Shown here: one piece after another, positions 52,549-61,293 of the stretch
Numbering within the stretch: position 1 is the first letter of the stretch
Layout: each line of letters begins with the position of its first letter
DNA from: Collimonas fungivorans
GTDB lineage: Bacteria; Pseudomonadota; Gammaproteobacteria; Burkholderiales; Burkholderiaceae_D
Assembly (NCBI RefSeq): GCF_001584145.1
Contig: NZ_CP013232.1
Span: 4,154,001 to 4,218,000 of the forward strand
DNA: 64,000 nt
Direction: 5' to 3'
Program-made: the position numbers and the translations under genes
The notes under the pieces: model-generated
What the model was told of the DNA's origin: nothing
Databases searched by the model: none
Seen by the model: the letters and a program-made list of their open reading frames with translations, nothing else

Positions 52549-52554
52549 ATTATA
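52549..52554 (-). promoter_or_regulatory. Candidate -10 box for the sugE transcript
   Basis: A perfect TATAAT on the minus strand, about 18 bases before the first riboswitch hairpin, just downstream of the antiporter stop codon. No good -35 box is visible, so some sugE expression may come by read-through from the antiporter gene. Confidence 0.5.
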
Positions 52555-52571
52555 GAGCGTCTTGCCGCCGC

Positions 52572-53576
52572 TCAGTGCACGCCTATCCAGCCCAGGCCGG
52601 CGGCAAACACCAGGTACAGCAAGCCGAACATCGCCAGCCGGCCGCCGCTCAGCATGCCCTTGCGCAGAAGCACGTAGAGGCCGAACATCGACATCATCGT
52701 CACCGCCGCCGCCCACACCAGCGCCGGGCTCAGCATCCATGGGGTAAAGATCAGCACCAGCGCGGTCGGGATAGTCGCCTGGATCATCATGGCGCCGCTG
52801 ATATTGCTCAAGGCCAGGTTCTGCTTGCCTTGCCTGACCCAGATCACCGCATTCAGGATTTCCGGCAGCTCGGTAGCGATCGGACTCAGCAGCAGCGCCG
52901 CCAGTTGCGGCGAGATGCCCAGCCATGGCGCGATGTCGCCCAACTGGCGCACGAACAACTGCGAACTGAGGAAAATCACCACCAGCGCCACCAGCGTTTG
53001 CAGCAAGGCCCAGCCGATGCCCGGCTGGACATCGTGCGGCCTGAATTTCAAGGGTTCCAGCTCATGTATCTCGGCGTCGGCATCTTCTTCCTTGCGCATC
53101 TCGCCCCAGATATACACACCGTAGGCCAGCAGGAAAAAAACGCCCAGCCAAGGCTTGATCGCGAACGCTACCAGCCCCAGGCCGACCTTGACCACGAATA
53201 TCCCGATGAACCAGGCCTGGTCTCGGCTCAGCCGCTGCGCGGCGCTGGCCGACAGCAGGATGCCGCCGATTTTCTTGCGGTTCAGGATGAACATCAGGCC
53301 CACCACCGCATACGCAATGGTCGCCAGCACCAGCGGTCCGCCCAGCGCCGCGCCGACGCCGATTTCCCGGTGCGCCGCATCGCGCCCGAACACCACGGCG
53401 ACAAAGGTCACCACGCTTTCCGGCAAGGCCGTGCCGAACGCCGCCAGCACCGTGCCGACCGCGCTTTGCGCGATGCCGAGCCGACGCCCGACCCATTCGA
53501 TGCTGTTGACGAAATATTCACAGGAAAGATAGATCACCACGGCCGAGCCGAGCAACAGAGCGAAGCTGAGTATCAT
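52572..53576 (-). CDS. Sodium:calcium antiporter-family (CaCA) cation exchanger
   Basis: A 334-residue protein with about ten helices in two inverted halves. Each half carries an alpha-repeat motif: F-G-T-A-L-P-E-S-V near 48 and A-T-E-L-P-E-I-L-N near 234. A basic/acidic cytoplasmic loop separates them. GGGAG lies five bases before the ATG. It exchanges Ca2+ or another divalent cation for H+ or Na+. The yybP-ykoY riboswitch upstream argues that Mn2+ controls, and perhaps is, the transported ion. Confidence 0.92.
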   Translation of the reverse strand: MILSFALLLGSAVVIYLSCEYFVNSIEWVGRRLGIAQSAVGTVLAAFGTALPESVVTFVAVVFGRDAAHREIGVGAALGGPLVLATIAYAVVGLMFILNRKKIGGILLSASAAQRLSRDQAWFIGIFVVKVGLGLVAFAIKPWLGVFFLLAYGVYIWGEMRKEEDADAEIHELEPLKFRPHDVQPGIGWALLQTLVALVVIFLSSQLFVRQLGDIAPWLGISPQLAALLLSPIATELPEILNAVIWVRQGKQNLALSNISGAMMIQATIPTALVLIFTPWMLSPALVWAAAVTMMSMFGLYVLLRKGMLSGGRLAMFGLLYLVFAAGLGWIGVH

Positions 53577-53761
53577 GCGCGCGCTCCCGCCGCACAGGCC
53601 ATGGCAGCAGACGAGAAAACCAACGAGGAAAGAAGCGGCTTAGTGGAACTGGCTGTGACAGCGCGTCGGCGCTGCCATTGGCGGTAAATAGGCATGTGGA
53701 CATCCTGAGGGCCGGGCACTGACGAATGGCGCAACGCCTTCGCCCGGCCGGGTAAAGGGAA
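53577..53761 (-). promoter_or_regulatory. Untranslated leader between riboswitch and antiporter gene
   Basis: About 185 bases of GC-rich leader with no gene. It contains an inverted repeat (GCCGGGC near 53731 and GCCCGGC near 53751-53757) that could act in the riboswitch expression platform, either as a terminator-like stem or by altering access to the distant ribosome-binding site. Confidence 0.5.
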
Positions 53762-53882
53762 GCACCATAGGTCTTGCCAAACCGTGCGGTCGCGCATGCC
53801 ATGGCGTAAATTGGATACAGCGCCAAGTATGTTGACATGCGCTCTTCGAAAGATTCGAAGGCGGCTACTCCCCTAAGGAGCC
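53762..53882 (-). ncRNA. yybP-ykoY (manganese) riboswitch
   Basis: Read on the minus strand, the leader begins with the hallmark GGGGAGTAGCC (53864-53874). A hairpin CTTCGAATCTTTCGAAG follows, then the second conserved block CATGTCAACATACTTGG (around 53825-53841), and it closes with GCAAGACCTATGGTGC (53763-53778). These blocks and their order match the yybP-ykoY aptamer of E. coli mntP/alx, which binds Mn2+. It lies upstream of a divalent cation exchanger, a known target class in betaproteobacteria. Confidence 0.88.
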
Positions 53883-53885
53883 GCA

Positions 53886-53915
53886 ATTTTATCACTGAAA
53901 TATTGACAGCGGCAA
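53886..53915 (-). promoter_or_regulatory. Promoter of the riboswitch-antiporter transcript
   Basis: TTGCCG (53910-53915) and TAAAAT (53886-53891) on the minus strand are separated by 18 bp. Transcription would start around 53879, right at the beginning of the riboswitch. Confidence 0.6.
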
Positions 53916-54039
53916 TGGCAGCTGCAGCATCCTCAAACATTCTCCTGCGCAACTAGCCACGGTAACAAACTGCCTGGACAACGGATAACAGGCGCAAAAG
54001 AGATAAAATGGCGGCTTATTTGTAACGGAGCACATTTTT

Positions 54040-54942
54040 ATGAAATGGGCAGTAGTCAGTATTTTTATTCTGTCGGTGTTGTACGTCCACTTTCGCGGCA
54101 AGGCGCGCCTGCCGTTTTTCCGGCAGCTGTTCGACCATTCGTCGATCATGGCCCCGCTCAACATCTTCATGTACATGTTTTCCAAGGTGCCGACCAACAC
54201 GCCCTACCTGCCGACCAGCACCTTCGCCGACCTGAAGATCCTGGAAGACAACTGGGAAACCATACGCGATGAAGCCAAGGGCCTGATCGGCCTGGAAAAG
54301 ATCCGCGCCGCGGAAAAGAACGACGACGCCGGCTTCAACTCTTTTTTCAAGGCCGGCTGGAAACGCTTCTACCTGAAATGGTACGACGCCAGCCATCCCT
54401 CGGCTGAGCAGTTCTGTCCCAAGACCGTGGCCCTGCTGCGCCGCACGCCGAGCGTCAAGGCGGCGATGTTTGCCGAACTCGCGCCCGGCGGCACCCTCAA
54501 CCCGCACCGCGATCCGTTCGCCGGTTCGCTGCGCTACCACCTCGGCCTGGTCACGCCCAACGACGACCGCTGCTTCATCGAAGTCAACCAGCAGCGCTAC
54601 AGCTGGCGCGACGGCCAGGGCGTGGTGTTCGACGAAACCTTCATCCACTGGGCGCAGAACGGCTGCGACAGCAACCGCATCATCATCTTCTGCGACATCG
54701 AACGCCCCATGCGCTACCGCTGGGCGCAGGCGATCAACCGCTGGCTGGGCCGCCACATGATGAGCGCGGCGGCGTCGCCGAACGAAACCGGCGATGAAAC
54801 CGGCGGCATCAACAAGCTGTTCCGTTTTGTCTGGGCCGCCGGCCAATACCGGCGCGCGCTGAAGAAGTTCAGCAAGCCGCTGTACATGTGCATCAAGTTC
54901 GGCCTGATTATCGGCGTGGTGCTGGCCATCATTTATCTCTGA
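54040..54942 (+). CDS. lpxO: Lipid A hydroxylase LpxO (Asp/Asn beta-hydroxylase family)
   Basis: A 300-residue Fe(II)/2-oxoglutarate dioxygenase anchored by hydrophobic ends (about 1-18 and 280-300). The iron triad is in N-P-H-R-D-P-F (His155, Asp157) and I-H-W-A-Q-N (His about 203). LpxO 2-hydroxylates a secondary acyl chain of lipid A at the inner-membrane face. Length and the terminal membrane segments fit LpxO rather than soluble family members. CGGAG lies upstream of the ATG, and a terminator follows. Confidence 0.9.
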   Translation: MKWAVVSIFILSVLYVHFRGKARLPFFRQLFDHSSIMAPLNIFMYMFSKVPTNTPYLPTSTFADLKILEDNWETIRDEAKGLIGLEKIRAAEKNDDAGFNSFFKAGWKRFYLKWYDASHPSAEQFCPKTVALLRRTPSVKAAMFAELAPGGTLNPHRDPFAGSLRYHLGLVTPNDDRCFIEVNQQRYSWRDGQGVVFDETFIHWAQNGCDSNRIIIFCDIERPMRYRWAQAINRWLGRHMMSAAASPNETGDETGGINKLFRFVWAAGQYRRALKKFSKPLYMCIKFGLIIGVVLAIIYL

Positions 54943-54969
54943 ACCGCCACAGCTCGCGAACATCCGACC

Positions 54970-54993
54970 AAGCCGCCTTTGTGCGGCTTTTTC
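54970..54993 (+). terminator. Intrinsic terminator of lpxO
   Basis: AAGCCGC (54970-54976) pairs with GCGGCTT (54983-54989) around a 6-base loop, followed by TTT and C. Confidence 0.75.
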
Positions 54994-55087
54994 ATGCCTG
55001 GTACACAGCCCTTATATGTTGCATTGCGGTAACAATATTTGATTTTCACAGGTAGACTACGGGCTCTACTTTGCACAAGGAAAACCC

Positions 55088-56152
55088 ATGATGACTCGTT
55101 CGCTGATTGCCACAGCCCTCCTATCGCTCGCCGCCTGCGCCACCGGTCCATCGATCGCCCAGGACCGGGGCAGCGACGGCCTCGCCGAATCGAATGCGCA
55201 AAACCGCCCGGTCAAGGTCATGATCATCACCATGTTCGGTCCCGAAGGCCAGGCCTGGCTGGACCGCCTCGGTCCCTGGAAAACCGTCGCCGTACCGGGC
55301 CTGTCGCCCGACTATCCGAACGTTAACTGCAACAGGCAGGATGTCTGCGTAATCACCACCGGCATGGGCTACGCCAATGCCTCGGCATCGATCATGGCGC
55401 TGACGTTCTCGTCGCGCTTCGACCTGCGCCACACCTACTTCCTGATCTCCGGCATTGCCGGCGTCGATCCGGCGCGCGGCACTGTCGGTTCGGCCGCCTG
55501 GGCCAAATACCTGGTCGATTTCGGCATCCAGTGGGAACTTGATGCGCGCGAAATCCCGGCCGGCTGGAAAACCGGTTATCTCGGCATCAATACCAAGAGC
55601 CCCACCGAAAAACCGCCGCTCGATTATCGCAATGAAGTATTCCAGCTGAATCCGAAACTGGCCGACGCCGCGTTTTCCCTGTCGCGCAATGTCGTGCTGG
55701 CCGACAGCGCGCAGGCGCAGGTAGCACGCTCCAAGTTCAGCTATGCGCCGGCCAACCAGCCGCCGTCGGTAGTCCAGTGCGACATCGCATCCGGCAACAC
55801 CTGGTGGTCAGGCACGCTGCTGGGCGAACGCGCGCGCGAATGGACCAAGATCCTGACCGACAACAAGGGTGTGTATTGCATGACAGCGCAGGAAGACAAT
55901 GCAACCTTCGAAGCATTGAAGCGTGCATCGAGCACCAAGCGGGTCGACCTGAACCGCGTGGCGGCATTGCGCACAGGCTCGGATTTCGACAGGCCTTACC
56001 AGGGGCAGACCAGTGCCGACAACCTGCTCAACTACGCGGACCAGGGCGGCTTCGTGCCGGCCACCGAGAACCTGTATCGCGCGGGCAATCCGCTGGTGCA
56101 GGATATCGTGACGCATTGGGGTGAATGGCGGGATGGCGTGCCGCATCGGTGA
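55088..56152 (+). CDS. Purine nucleoside permease (NUP) family protein
   Basis: A 354-residue exported protein. The leader contains L-A-A-C near 15-18, a possible lipobox. The mature part has M-I-I-T-M-F-G-P-E-G-Q-A-W and G-M-G-Y-A-N-A-S, typical of the NUP family first described in Candida, and is related to the phosphorylase superfamily. Bacterial members may bind or process nucleosides in the periplasm; this is not proven. AAGGA precedes the ATG, and it ends at a terminator. Confidence 0.85.
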   Translation: MMTRSLIATALLSLAACATGPSIAQDRGSDGLAESNAQNRPVKVMIITMFGPEGQAWLDRLGPWKTVAVPGLSPDYPNVNCNRQDVCVITTGMGYANASASIMALTFSSRFDLRHTYFLISGIAGVDPARGTVGSAAWAKYLVDFGIQWELDAREIPAGWKTGYLGINTKSPTEKPPLDYRNEVFQLNPKLADAAFSLSRNVVLADSAQAQVARSKFSYAPANQPPSVVQCDIASGNTWWSGTLLGERAREWTKILTDNKGVYCMTAQEDNATFEALKRASSTKRVDLNRVAALRTGSDFDRPYQGQTSADNLLNYADQGGFVPATENLYRAGNPLVQDIVTHWGEWRDGVPHR

Positions 56153-56172
56153 GTGTTGTCTATCTAAGGATC

Positions 56173-56197
56173 AAGCCGCCTTTGGCGGCTTTTTTAT
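56173..56197 (+). terminator. Intrinsic terminator of the NUP gene
   Basis: AAGCCGCC (56173-56180), a three-base loop TTT and GGCGGCTT (56184-56191) followed by five T. Confidence 0.85.
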
Positions 56198-56234
56198 TTC
56201 CGGGCAGTTGATCCATGCCATCGGAGAAATCGAA

Positions 56235-56651
56235 TCAAGCCACGCTCAATTCAATGTGCTTGCCAAGCGCACTCATTGCGTCGGAAATTCTGTCGATCTT
56301 GGTTGTGTGATGCAGATCAATCAGACGGTTTACTTCCTGTTTCGTTGTATCCATGCGAAGAGCCAGATCAGTCGGCCGGATATGTTGCGCCAGCATTTCA
56401 TTGAGCAGCAGAACCTTGGCTGTAACACTCAGCGGAATATCTACCAAAATCTCCCCTCTTTTTGCCTTGGATGGCAATGGCACCTTGCGCTTGTCCTCGA
56501 AATAAAAATCCATGGCGCTCAGTAATACATCGGCAGCCATGTCGAGCGCTTCGAATTTATCATCGCCTTGACTAATGGCCTCAGGTATGTCGCGGAAAGT
56601 AACGACAAAACCACCATCAGGATCCGGCGTGAGTGTTGCTGGGTATTTCAT
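56235..56651 (-). CDS. hicB: HicB-family antitoxin (module 1, with helix-turn-helix)
   Basis: A 138-residue HicB. The N-terminal part (about 1-55) is the partly degraded RNase H-like fold that blocks HicA (Y-P-A-T-L-T-P-D-P-D-G-G-F-V-V-T-F). The C-terminus (about 80-130) carries an XRE-like helix-turn-helix for operator binding, the same design and length as E. coli HicB. The ATG at 56651 gives the family start. It lies 103 bp downstream of hicA, a wider gap than usual, so it may also have its own promoter. Confidence 0.9.
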   Translation of the reverse strand: MKYPATLTPDPDGGFVVTFRDIPEAISQGDDKFEALDMAADVLLSAMDFYFEDKRKVPLPSKAKRGEILVDIPLSVTAKVLLLNEMLAQHIRPTDLALRMDTTKQEVNRLIDLHHTTKIDRISDAMSALGKHIELSVA

Positions 56652-56754
56652 AATGTCCTCGTGAAGCATATCAACCGTGGTTGCACGACCCCCAGCTTAA
56701 AACGCAGTTGCGTGGTGCAATTCGACAATCACGGGAATCTCTTCCAGATCCGCT

Positions 56755-56931
56755 TCATTTTAAATTGAGCTGCTTTTTCACGCCTTCAACAAGCCCTGTC
56801 TTGAGCTCCTTGTTCTGGTGTCTTGGCAGGTGGGATTGTTTGCCATGCAAATAGACTTTTATGTGTTTCGATCCGTCCTTGAAAGTCGCTCCCTGTTGCG
56901 TCAGCCACTTTACAAATTCACTTTGCTTCAC
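56755..56931 (-). CDS. hicA: HicA-family toxin (module 1), GTG start
   Basis: A 58-residue mRNA interferase. It begins (GTG) K-Q-S-E-F-V-K-W-L and has the catalytic histidine in G-S-K-H-I-K-V near 23, and P-R-H near 37. The start codon is inferred: GTG at 56931 with AAGGA upstream yields the E. coli HicA-like N-terminus, while the open frame 18 codons upstream has an in-frame ATG but no family similarity. HicA cleaves mRNA unless neutralised by HicB downstream. Confidence 0.88.
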   Translation of the reverse strand: MKQSEFVKWLTQQGATFKDGSKHIKVYLHGKQSHLPRHQNKELKTGLVEGVKKQLNLK

Positions 56932-57317
56932 CGCGCATCCTTTGCTCGCCTCGGCGATTTCAATATAACCAAAATTGCTTACCATGACAAGATAAACGTA
57001 AGCAATTTTGCATACTCACTCGTTATTGTGAGGTGACCGCTGCCAAGCATCCTTAGCGAGCATGAATAAAATATTGAGGTCATTTTATTTTTTGGTGCCA
57101 GGAACGTCTTTAGCCGAGAGGCCTAAAAAAACTGGATTAGAAACAGATTCCCCCTCTCAAACCCGCACACATTTCCGAAGCCGTTTTTCAGACATTTTCC
57201 TCTATTGCAAAAGCCAGCTTTTCATCACATTCAAATACTCGAAATCCTCTAAATCCCAGCCACTTGCCATGACGCACAGGAACATGCATAAAATTGTGTA
57301 GTTTTGTGTATAATAAT
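56932..57317. other. AT-rich spacer between two divergent hicAB modules
   Basis: About 385 bp, poorer in G+C than most of the window. It must hold promoters for both modules. On the plus strand TTGCCA (57264-57269) and TAAAAT (57289-57294) are 19 bp apart, and a TATAAT (57309-57314) directly precedes the hicA start, which would fit a leaderless transcript. No gene is supported here. Confidence 0.45.
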
Positions 57318-57500
57318 ATGAGCAGCGCAGACATTATCAAACAACTGAAAGCAGCCGGCTGGAAGCATGTTTCCACTCGTGGCAGCCATCACAAATACCG
57401 CCATCCCGTTACCGGCAAATCGGTAATTGTTCCGCATCCGAAGAAAGACCTGGCGCTGGGAACAACCGAGAGCATCCTGAAACACGCTGGACTGAAATGA
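57318..57500 (+). CDS. hicA: HicA-family toxin (module 2)
   Basis: A 60-residue HicA of the more common type, M-S-S-A-D-I-I-K-Q-L-K-A-A-G-W, with the catalytic histidine in G-S-H-H-K-Y-R-H-P near 29. The ATG at 57318 is right after a TATAAT sequence and has no ribosome-binding site. It is followed seven bases later by hicB. It is clearly different from the HicA of module 1, so the two modules did not arise by recent duplication. Confidence 0.9.
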   Translation: MSSADIIKQLKAAGWKHVSTRGSHHKYRHPVTGKSVIVPHPKKDLALGTTESILKHAGLK

Positions 57501-57507
57501 GGACAAA

Positions 57508-57891
57508 ATGTTATATCCGCTCTATGTATGGAAGGACAAAAGCAGCGCGTATGGCGCCCGCTTCCCGGATCTGCCCGGCGTATTTACTGCCGCCGACGAA
57601 TTGAATGATCTTCCGGCCATGGCACAGGAAGCTGCGAAAACCATGTACGAGGGGGAAGTGCATATTCCCGAGGCGTCATCCATCGAGAAATGGAAAGATG
57701 CAGCGGACTACGCCGGCGGTTTCTGGATGCTGGTCGATATCGATCGTTCGAAAATCAATACCAAACCCGTCCGGCTAAACATCTCGTTGCCGGAAAACCT
57801 GTTGCGCGACATCGACGCTTTCGCCAAGTCGCATCAGCTGACCCGATCCGGATTCCTGGCCCAGGCTGCGCTGAAAGCGATGGCGCAATAG
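57508..57891 (+). CDS. hicB: HicB-family antitoxin (module 2, ribbon-helix-helix type)
   Basis: A 127-residue HicB. The N-terminal half has the substrate-mimic fold (Y-G-A-R-F-P-D-L-P-G-V near 15-25). The C-terminal part (V-R-L-N-I-S-L-P-E-N-L-L, then R-S-G-F-L) is a ribbon-helix-helix DNA-binding domain. GAGG lies upstream of the ATG. It neutralises the upstream HicA and represses the pair. It uses a different DNA-binding domain from the HicB of module 1, so cross-regulation is unlikely. Confidence 0.92.
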   Translation: MLYPLYVWKDKSSAYGARFPDLPGVFTAADELNDLPAMAQEAAKTMYEGEVHIPEASSIEKWKDAADYAGGFWMLVDIDRSKINTKPVRLNISLPENLLRDIDAFAKSHQLTRSGFLAQAALKAMAQ

Positions 57892-58124
57892 ATTTTCATG
57901 TAAATATAGCAATATTATTTAGTATTGAAGACCTAAGATATCGCCAAAAATATGGTTTAGAATTGCCTTTCGGAATTATTTTCCATCGATTCCCGATGCG
58001 CCGCGGACGTCCGGCAGTCTCGCATTTGCGCCATTCCGCTTGATGGATTTCCAGTTTCACTCCGCTCTCCGGCGGGGCCAGCAGCGTCAACCAGGCTTCA
58101 CTTTTTCAACTAAGGGGCAAAACC

Positions 58125-58616
58125 ATGGCAATCGACGTATATCTGCAAATCGACGGCATCAAAGGGGAATCCACCGACGACATCCATAAGGACTGGATCG
58201 AGTGCAAATCGGTGCAATGGGAAGTGCTGCAGCCGAAATCGGCCACTGCATCCACCGCGGGCGGCCATACCGCCGAGCGCTGCGAGCACAAGGATATCGT
58301 GATCACCAAGCTGGCCGACCTGGCTTCGCCGCTGCTGCTGCAAAACTGCTCGTCGGGCAAGACCATTCCAAAAGCGAAATTCGAATTCCTGCGCGCCGAC
58401 GGCAAGGGCGAACGCATCCGCTACTTCGAGATCGAGCTGGAGAACCTGCTGATTTCCGATGTCGCTCCGTCCGTCACGGAAGGCAATGTGCTGAGCGAAA
58501 CCGTCAGCCTGAAGTACTCCAAGGTCAAATGGAAATATACCCAGCAAAAAATCGCCGGCGGCTCGGGCGGCAATACTTCGGGCGGCTGGGATTTGTCGAC
58601 CAACAAGGTCGCGTAA
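58125..58616 (+). CDS. hcp: Hcp-family type VI secretion protein (orphan)
   Basis: A 163-residue Hcp1 protein. It starts M-A-I-D-V-Y-L-Q-I-D-G-I-K-G-E-S and has the T-S6-like core H-K-D-I-V-I-T-K-L-A-D near 64 and a C-terminal glycine-rich tail. Hcp hexamers form the tube of the type VI secretion system and carry effectors. No other type VI gene is in the window, so this is an orphan copy supplying a system elsewhere. AAGGGG lies upstream of the ATG. Confidence 0.93.
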   Translation: MAIDVYLQIDGIKGESTDDIHKDWIECKSVQWEVLQPKSATASTAGGHTAERCEHKDIVITKLADLASPLLLQNCSSGKTIPKAKFEFLRADGKGERIRYFEIELENLLISDVAPSVTEGNVLSETVSLKYSKVKWKYTQQKIAGGSGGNTSGGWDLSTNKVA

Positions 58617-58632
58617 TTTCGCTGCACAAACA

Positions 58633-58665
58633 AAAAGAGCCGTGGCAATCACGGCTCTTTTTTTA
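58633..58665. terminator. Intrinsic terminator of hcp (bidirectional)
   Basis: A 12 bp stem (AAAAGAGCCGTG at 58633-58644, complement 58650-58661) with a 5-base loop and T run. It also serves the convergent fahA gene. Confidence 0.88.
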
Positions 58666-58680
58666 AGATCTGCTTTCCCC

Positions 58681-59949
58681 TCAGCCGCGCGCCGGCAATA
58701 TCTTGCCGCTGACCGCACCAAAGCCGACGCGGTAACCATCGCCTTGGCACCAGCCTGTCATTCCCACTTCATCGCCGTCCTGGATAAAACTGCGCTGGAC
58801 GCCGTCCGCCAGGGTCAGTGGATTCTTGCCGTTCCATGTCAGCTCCAGCAGGCTGCCGAACGATTCCGGTGTGCTGCCGCTGATGGTGCCTGAACCCATC
58901 AGGTCGCCGATGCGGGTGTTGCAGCCGGAGACCGTGTGGTGCGCCAGCTGCTGCACCATGGTCCAGTACATGGCTTTGAAGTTGGTGCGGCAGATGGTTT
59001 GCGCTGCCGCGGTTTCACCTGGCTTGAGCGAGACTTCCAGCGTGATGTCGTAACCGTTCTTGCCGCTCTGCTGCAGGTAAGGCAGCGGCTGAGGCTGCTG
59101 CGCCGGGCTGGCGACGCGGAATGGCTCCAGTGCCTCCATCGTGACTACCCATGGCGAAATCGAAGTCGCGAACGACTTGCTGTTGAACGGCCCCAGCGGC
59201 ACGTATTCCCATTGCTGCAGATCGCGCGCGCTCCAGTCGTTGAGCAGGACCATGCCGAAGATATGCTGTTCCGCATCGGCGATGTCGATCGGTTCGCCCA
59301 GTGCATTCGGCTGGCCGATGATGAAGCCGGTTTCCAGTTCGAAATCGAGCTTGCGGCAGGCGCCGAAGATGGGGGCGTCGGCGTCCGGCAGTTTCAGCTG
59401 GCCCATCGGCCGCTGCAGCGGCGTGCCGCTGACCACCACCGAACTGGCGCGACCGTTGTAGCCGATCGGGATATGCAGCCAGTTCGGCAGCAACGCATTG
59501 GCCGGGTCGCGGAACATGGAGCCGACATTGGTCGCGTGTTCCTTCGACGAATAGAAATCGGTATAGCCAGGAATGTCCAGCGGCAGGTGCATCGTTGCCT
59601 GGTCCTGGGCGATGAATGCCTTGGCGCGTAGGGCCTGGTTGTCGCGCAGCTGCAGGTTGTCGTCGCGCAGCAGCTCGCTGACGGCGGCGCGTGTGCTGCG
59701 CCAGGCTGGCCGGCCCAGTGCGATGAACGGGTTCAGGGTGGGCTGGCGGAATATCTCAGGACTTGCGCTCAGCAAACCCGCTTCGGCCAATGCGCTCAAA
59801 TCGAGAATCTGGTCGCCGATTGCAACGCCGACGCGCGGCGCAGGATTGACGGCATCGCTGAACACGCCGAACGGCAGATTCTGGATAGGAAAATGCGACT
59901 CCGCCGGAGTCGGGATAAATGATTTCAGCGCAGGATCGTTAGTTTGCAT
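58681..59949 (-). CDS. fahA: Fumarylacetoacetase
   Basis: A 422-residue enzyme that splits 4-fumarylacetoacetate into fumarate and acetoacetate, the last step of tyrosine/homogentisate breakdown. It carries the FAH features [13 protein letters not shown] near 129, D-F-E-L-E-T near 205 and N-D-W-S-A-R-D near 240, which include metal ligands and active-site residues. The ATG at 59949 matches the family start; an open frame upstream overlaps hmgA. It follows hmgA by 14 bases in one operon. Confidence 0.96.
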   Translation of the reverse strand: MQTNDPALKSFIPTPAESHFPIQNLPFGVFSDAVNPAPRVGVAIGDQILDLSALAEAGLLSASPEIFRQPTLNPFIALGRPAWRSTRAAVSELLRDDNLQLRDNQALRAKAFIAQDQATMHLPLDIPGYTDFYSSKEHATNVGSMFRDPANALLPNWLHIPIGYNGRASSVVVSGTPLQRPMGQLKLPDADAPIFGACRKLDFELETGFIIGQPNALGEPIDIADAEQHIFGMVLLNDWSARDLQQWEYVPLGPFNSKSFATSISPWVVTMEALEPFRVASPAQQPQPLPYLQQSGKNGYDITLEVSLKPGETAAAQTICRTNFKAMYWTMVQQLAHHTVSGCNTRIGDLMGSGTISGSTPESFGSLLELTWNGKNPLTLADGVQRSFIQDGDEVGMTGWCQGDGYRVGFGAVSGKILPARG

Positions 59950-59963
59950 GGTGTCTGTCTTGA

Positions 59964-61268
59964 TTAAGGTTGACCGTTGAAATGCTTTTGCAGGCCGTGC
60001 CAGCATTGCAGGTAATCTTTCTGCAGCAGCGGCGTCGCCAATGCATAAGGTGTCGGGTGGATCACGTAGCGGCTTTCAAACATGAAAGCCATTGTATTGT
60101 CGATGCGGTGCGGCGCCAATGTCGCGCTTGAGGCCTTGTCGAAAGTCGCTGCATCAGGACCATGGCCGCTCATGCAGTTATGCAGGCTGCCGCCGCCGGG
60201 AGTGAAGCCGTCGGCCTTGGCGTCGTAGGCGCCGTGGATAAGGCCCATGTATTCGCTCATGACGTTGCGGTGGAACCATGGCGGCCGGAAGGTGTGCTCG
60301 GCCACCATCCAGCGCGGCGGGAAAATCACGAAATCCACATTCGCGGTACCGTGCGTATCCGAGGGCGAGGTCAGCACCGTGAAAATGGACGGATCGGGAT
60401 GGTCGAAACTGACCGTGTTGATGGTGTTGAACAGGCTCAGGTCATATTTGTACGGCACGTAGTTGCCGTGCCAGGCCACCACATCCAGCGGCGAATGGCC
60501 GATGCGCGCAGCCCATAACTTCCCGCCGAACTTGGCCAGCAGCTGGAATTCGCCTTCCCGGTCTTCATATGCCGCCACCGGCGCCTGGAAATCGCGCGCG
60601 TTGGCCAGGCCGTTGGAACCGATCGGCCCCAGTTCCGGCAGCTGGAAAGCCGCGCCATAGTTCTCGCAGATATAACCGCGCGCGCTGCCATCCGGCAGTT
60701 CGATGCGGAAGCGCATGCCGCGCGGGATCACCACGATTTCGCCCGGCTTGACTTCCAGCACGCCGAGTTCGGTCCGGGCCAGCAAACGTCCCTGCTGCGG
60801 CACGATCAGCAGTTCGCCGTCGGCATCGTAGAAAAAACGGTCGTGCATGGAACGGTTTGCCGCGTACAAGTGGATTGCAACTCCAGCCTGAGCAGCCGCA
60901 TCGCCGTTGCCGGCGAAGGTAACGATGCCGTGGATGAAATCGACAGCCTGGCCGTCGTCCGGCATCGGCAAGGGATTCCAGCGCAGCTGGTCGGGCGGCG
61001 TATCGACCTGAGTGAACGGGCCGCTGGCCAGCAAAGGCTGTGGCACCTTTTCAAAAGCGTGGTGCATCGCGCCCGGCCGGATACGGTACAACCAGGAGCG
61101 CCGGTTGTGCGCACGCGGCGCGGTGAATGCGGTACCGGACAGCTGCTCCGCATACAGGCCGTAAGGCGCTTTCTGCGGCGAATTCTGGGTGGCCGGCAAG
61201 GCGCCGGGCAAGGCTTCGCTGGCGAAATCGTTGCAGAATCCCGATTGGTAGAGGAACGTGTTTTCCAT
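59964..61268 (-). CDS. hmgA: Homogentisate 1,2-dioxygenase
   Basis: A 434-residue iron dioxygenase that opens the aromatic ring of homogentisate to maleylacetoacetate. It has Y-Q-S-G-F-x-N-x-F near the start and the conserved [20 protein letters not shown] region near 315 with iron ligands. The ATG at 61268 gives M-E-N-T-F. It follows the AAHS transporter gene by 25 bases and precedes fahA. No maleylacetoacetate isomerase gene is in the operon, so that step must be encoded elsewhere. Confidence 0.97.
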   Translation of the reverse strand: MENTFLYQSGFCNDFASEALPGALPATQNSPQKAPYGLYAEQLSGTAFTAPRAHNRRSWLYRIRPGAMHHAFEKVPQPLLASGPFTQVDTPPDQLRWNPLPMPDDGQAVDFIHGIVTFAGNGDAAAQAGVAIHLYAANRSMHDRFFYDADGELLIVPQQGRLLARTELGVLEVKPGEIVVIPRGMRFRIELPDGSARGYICENYGAAFQLPELGPIGSNGLANARDFQAPVAAYEDREGEFQLLAKFGGKLWAARIGHSPLDVVAWHGNYVPYKYDLSLFNTINTVSFDHPDPSIFTVLTSPSDTHGTANVDFVIFPPRWMVAEHTFRPPWFHRNVMSEYMGLIHGAYDAKADGFTPGGGSLHNCMSGHGPDAATFDKASSATLAPHRIDNTMAFMFESRYVIHPTPYALATPLLQKDYLQCWHGLQKHFNGQP

Positions 61269-61293
61269 GGGTTTTATCCTTGGTTCAAGTATC

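Noticed and set aside
57062..57301. A 79-codon frame between the hicAB modules
   Set aside because: No ribosome-binding site, no family resemblance, and it runs through the likely promoter of module 2.
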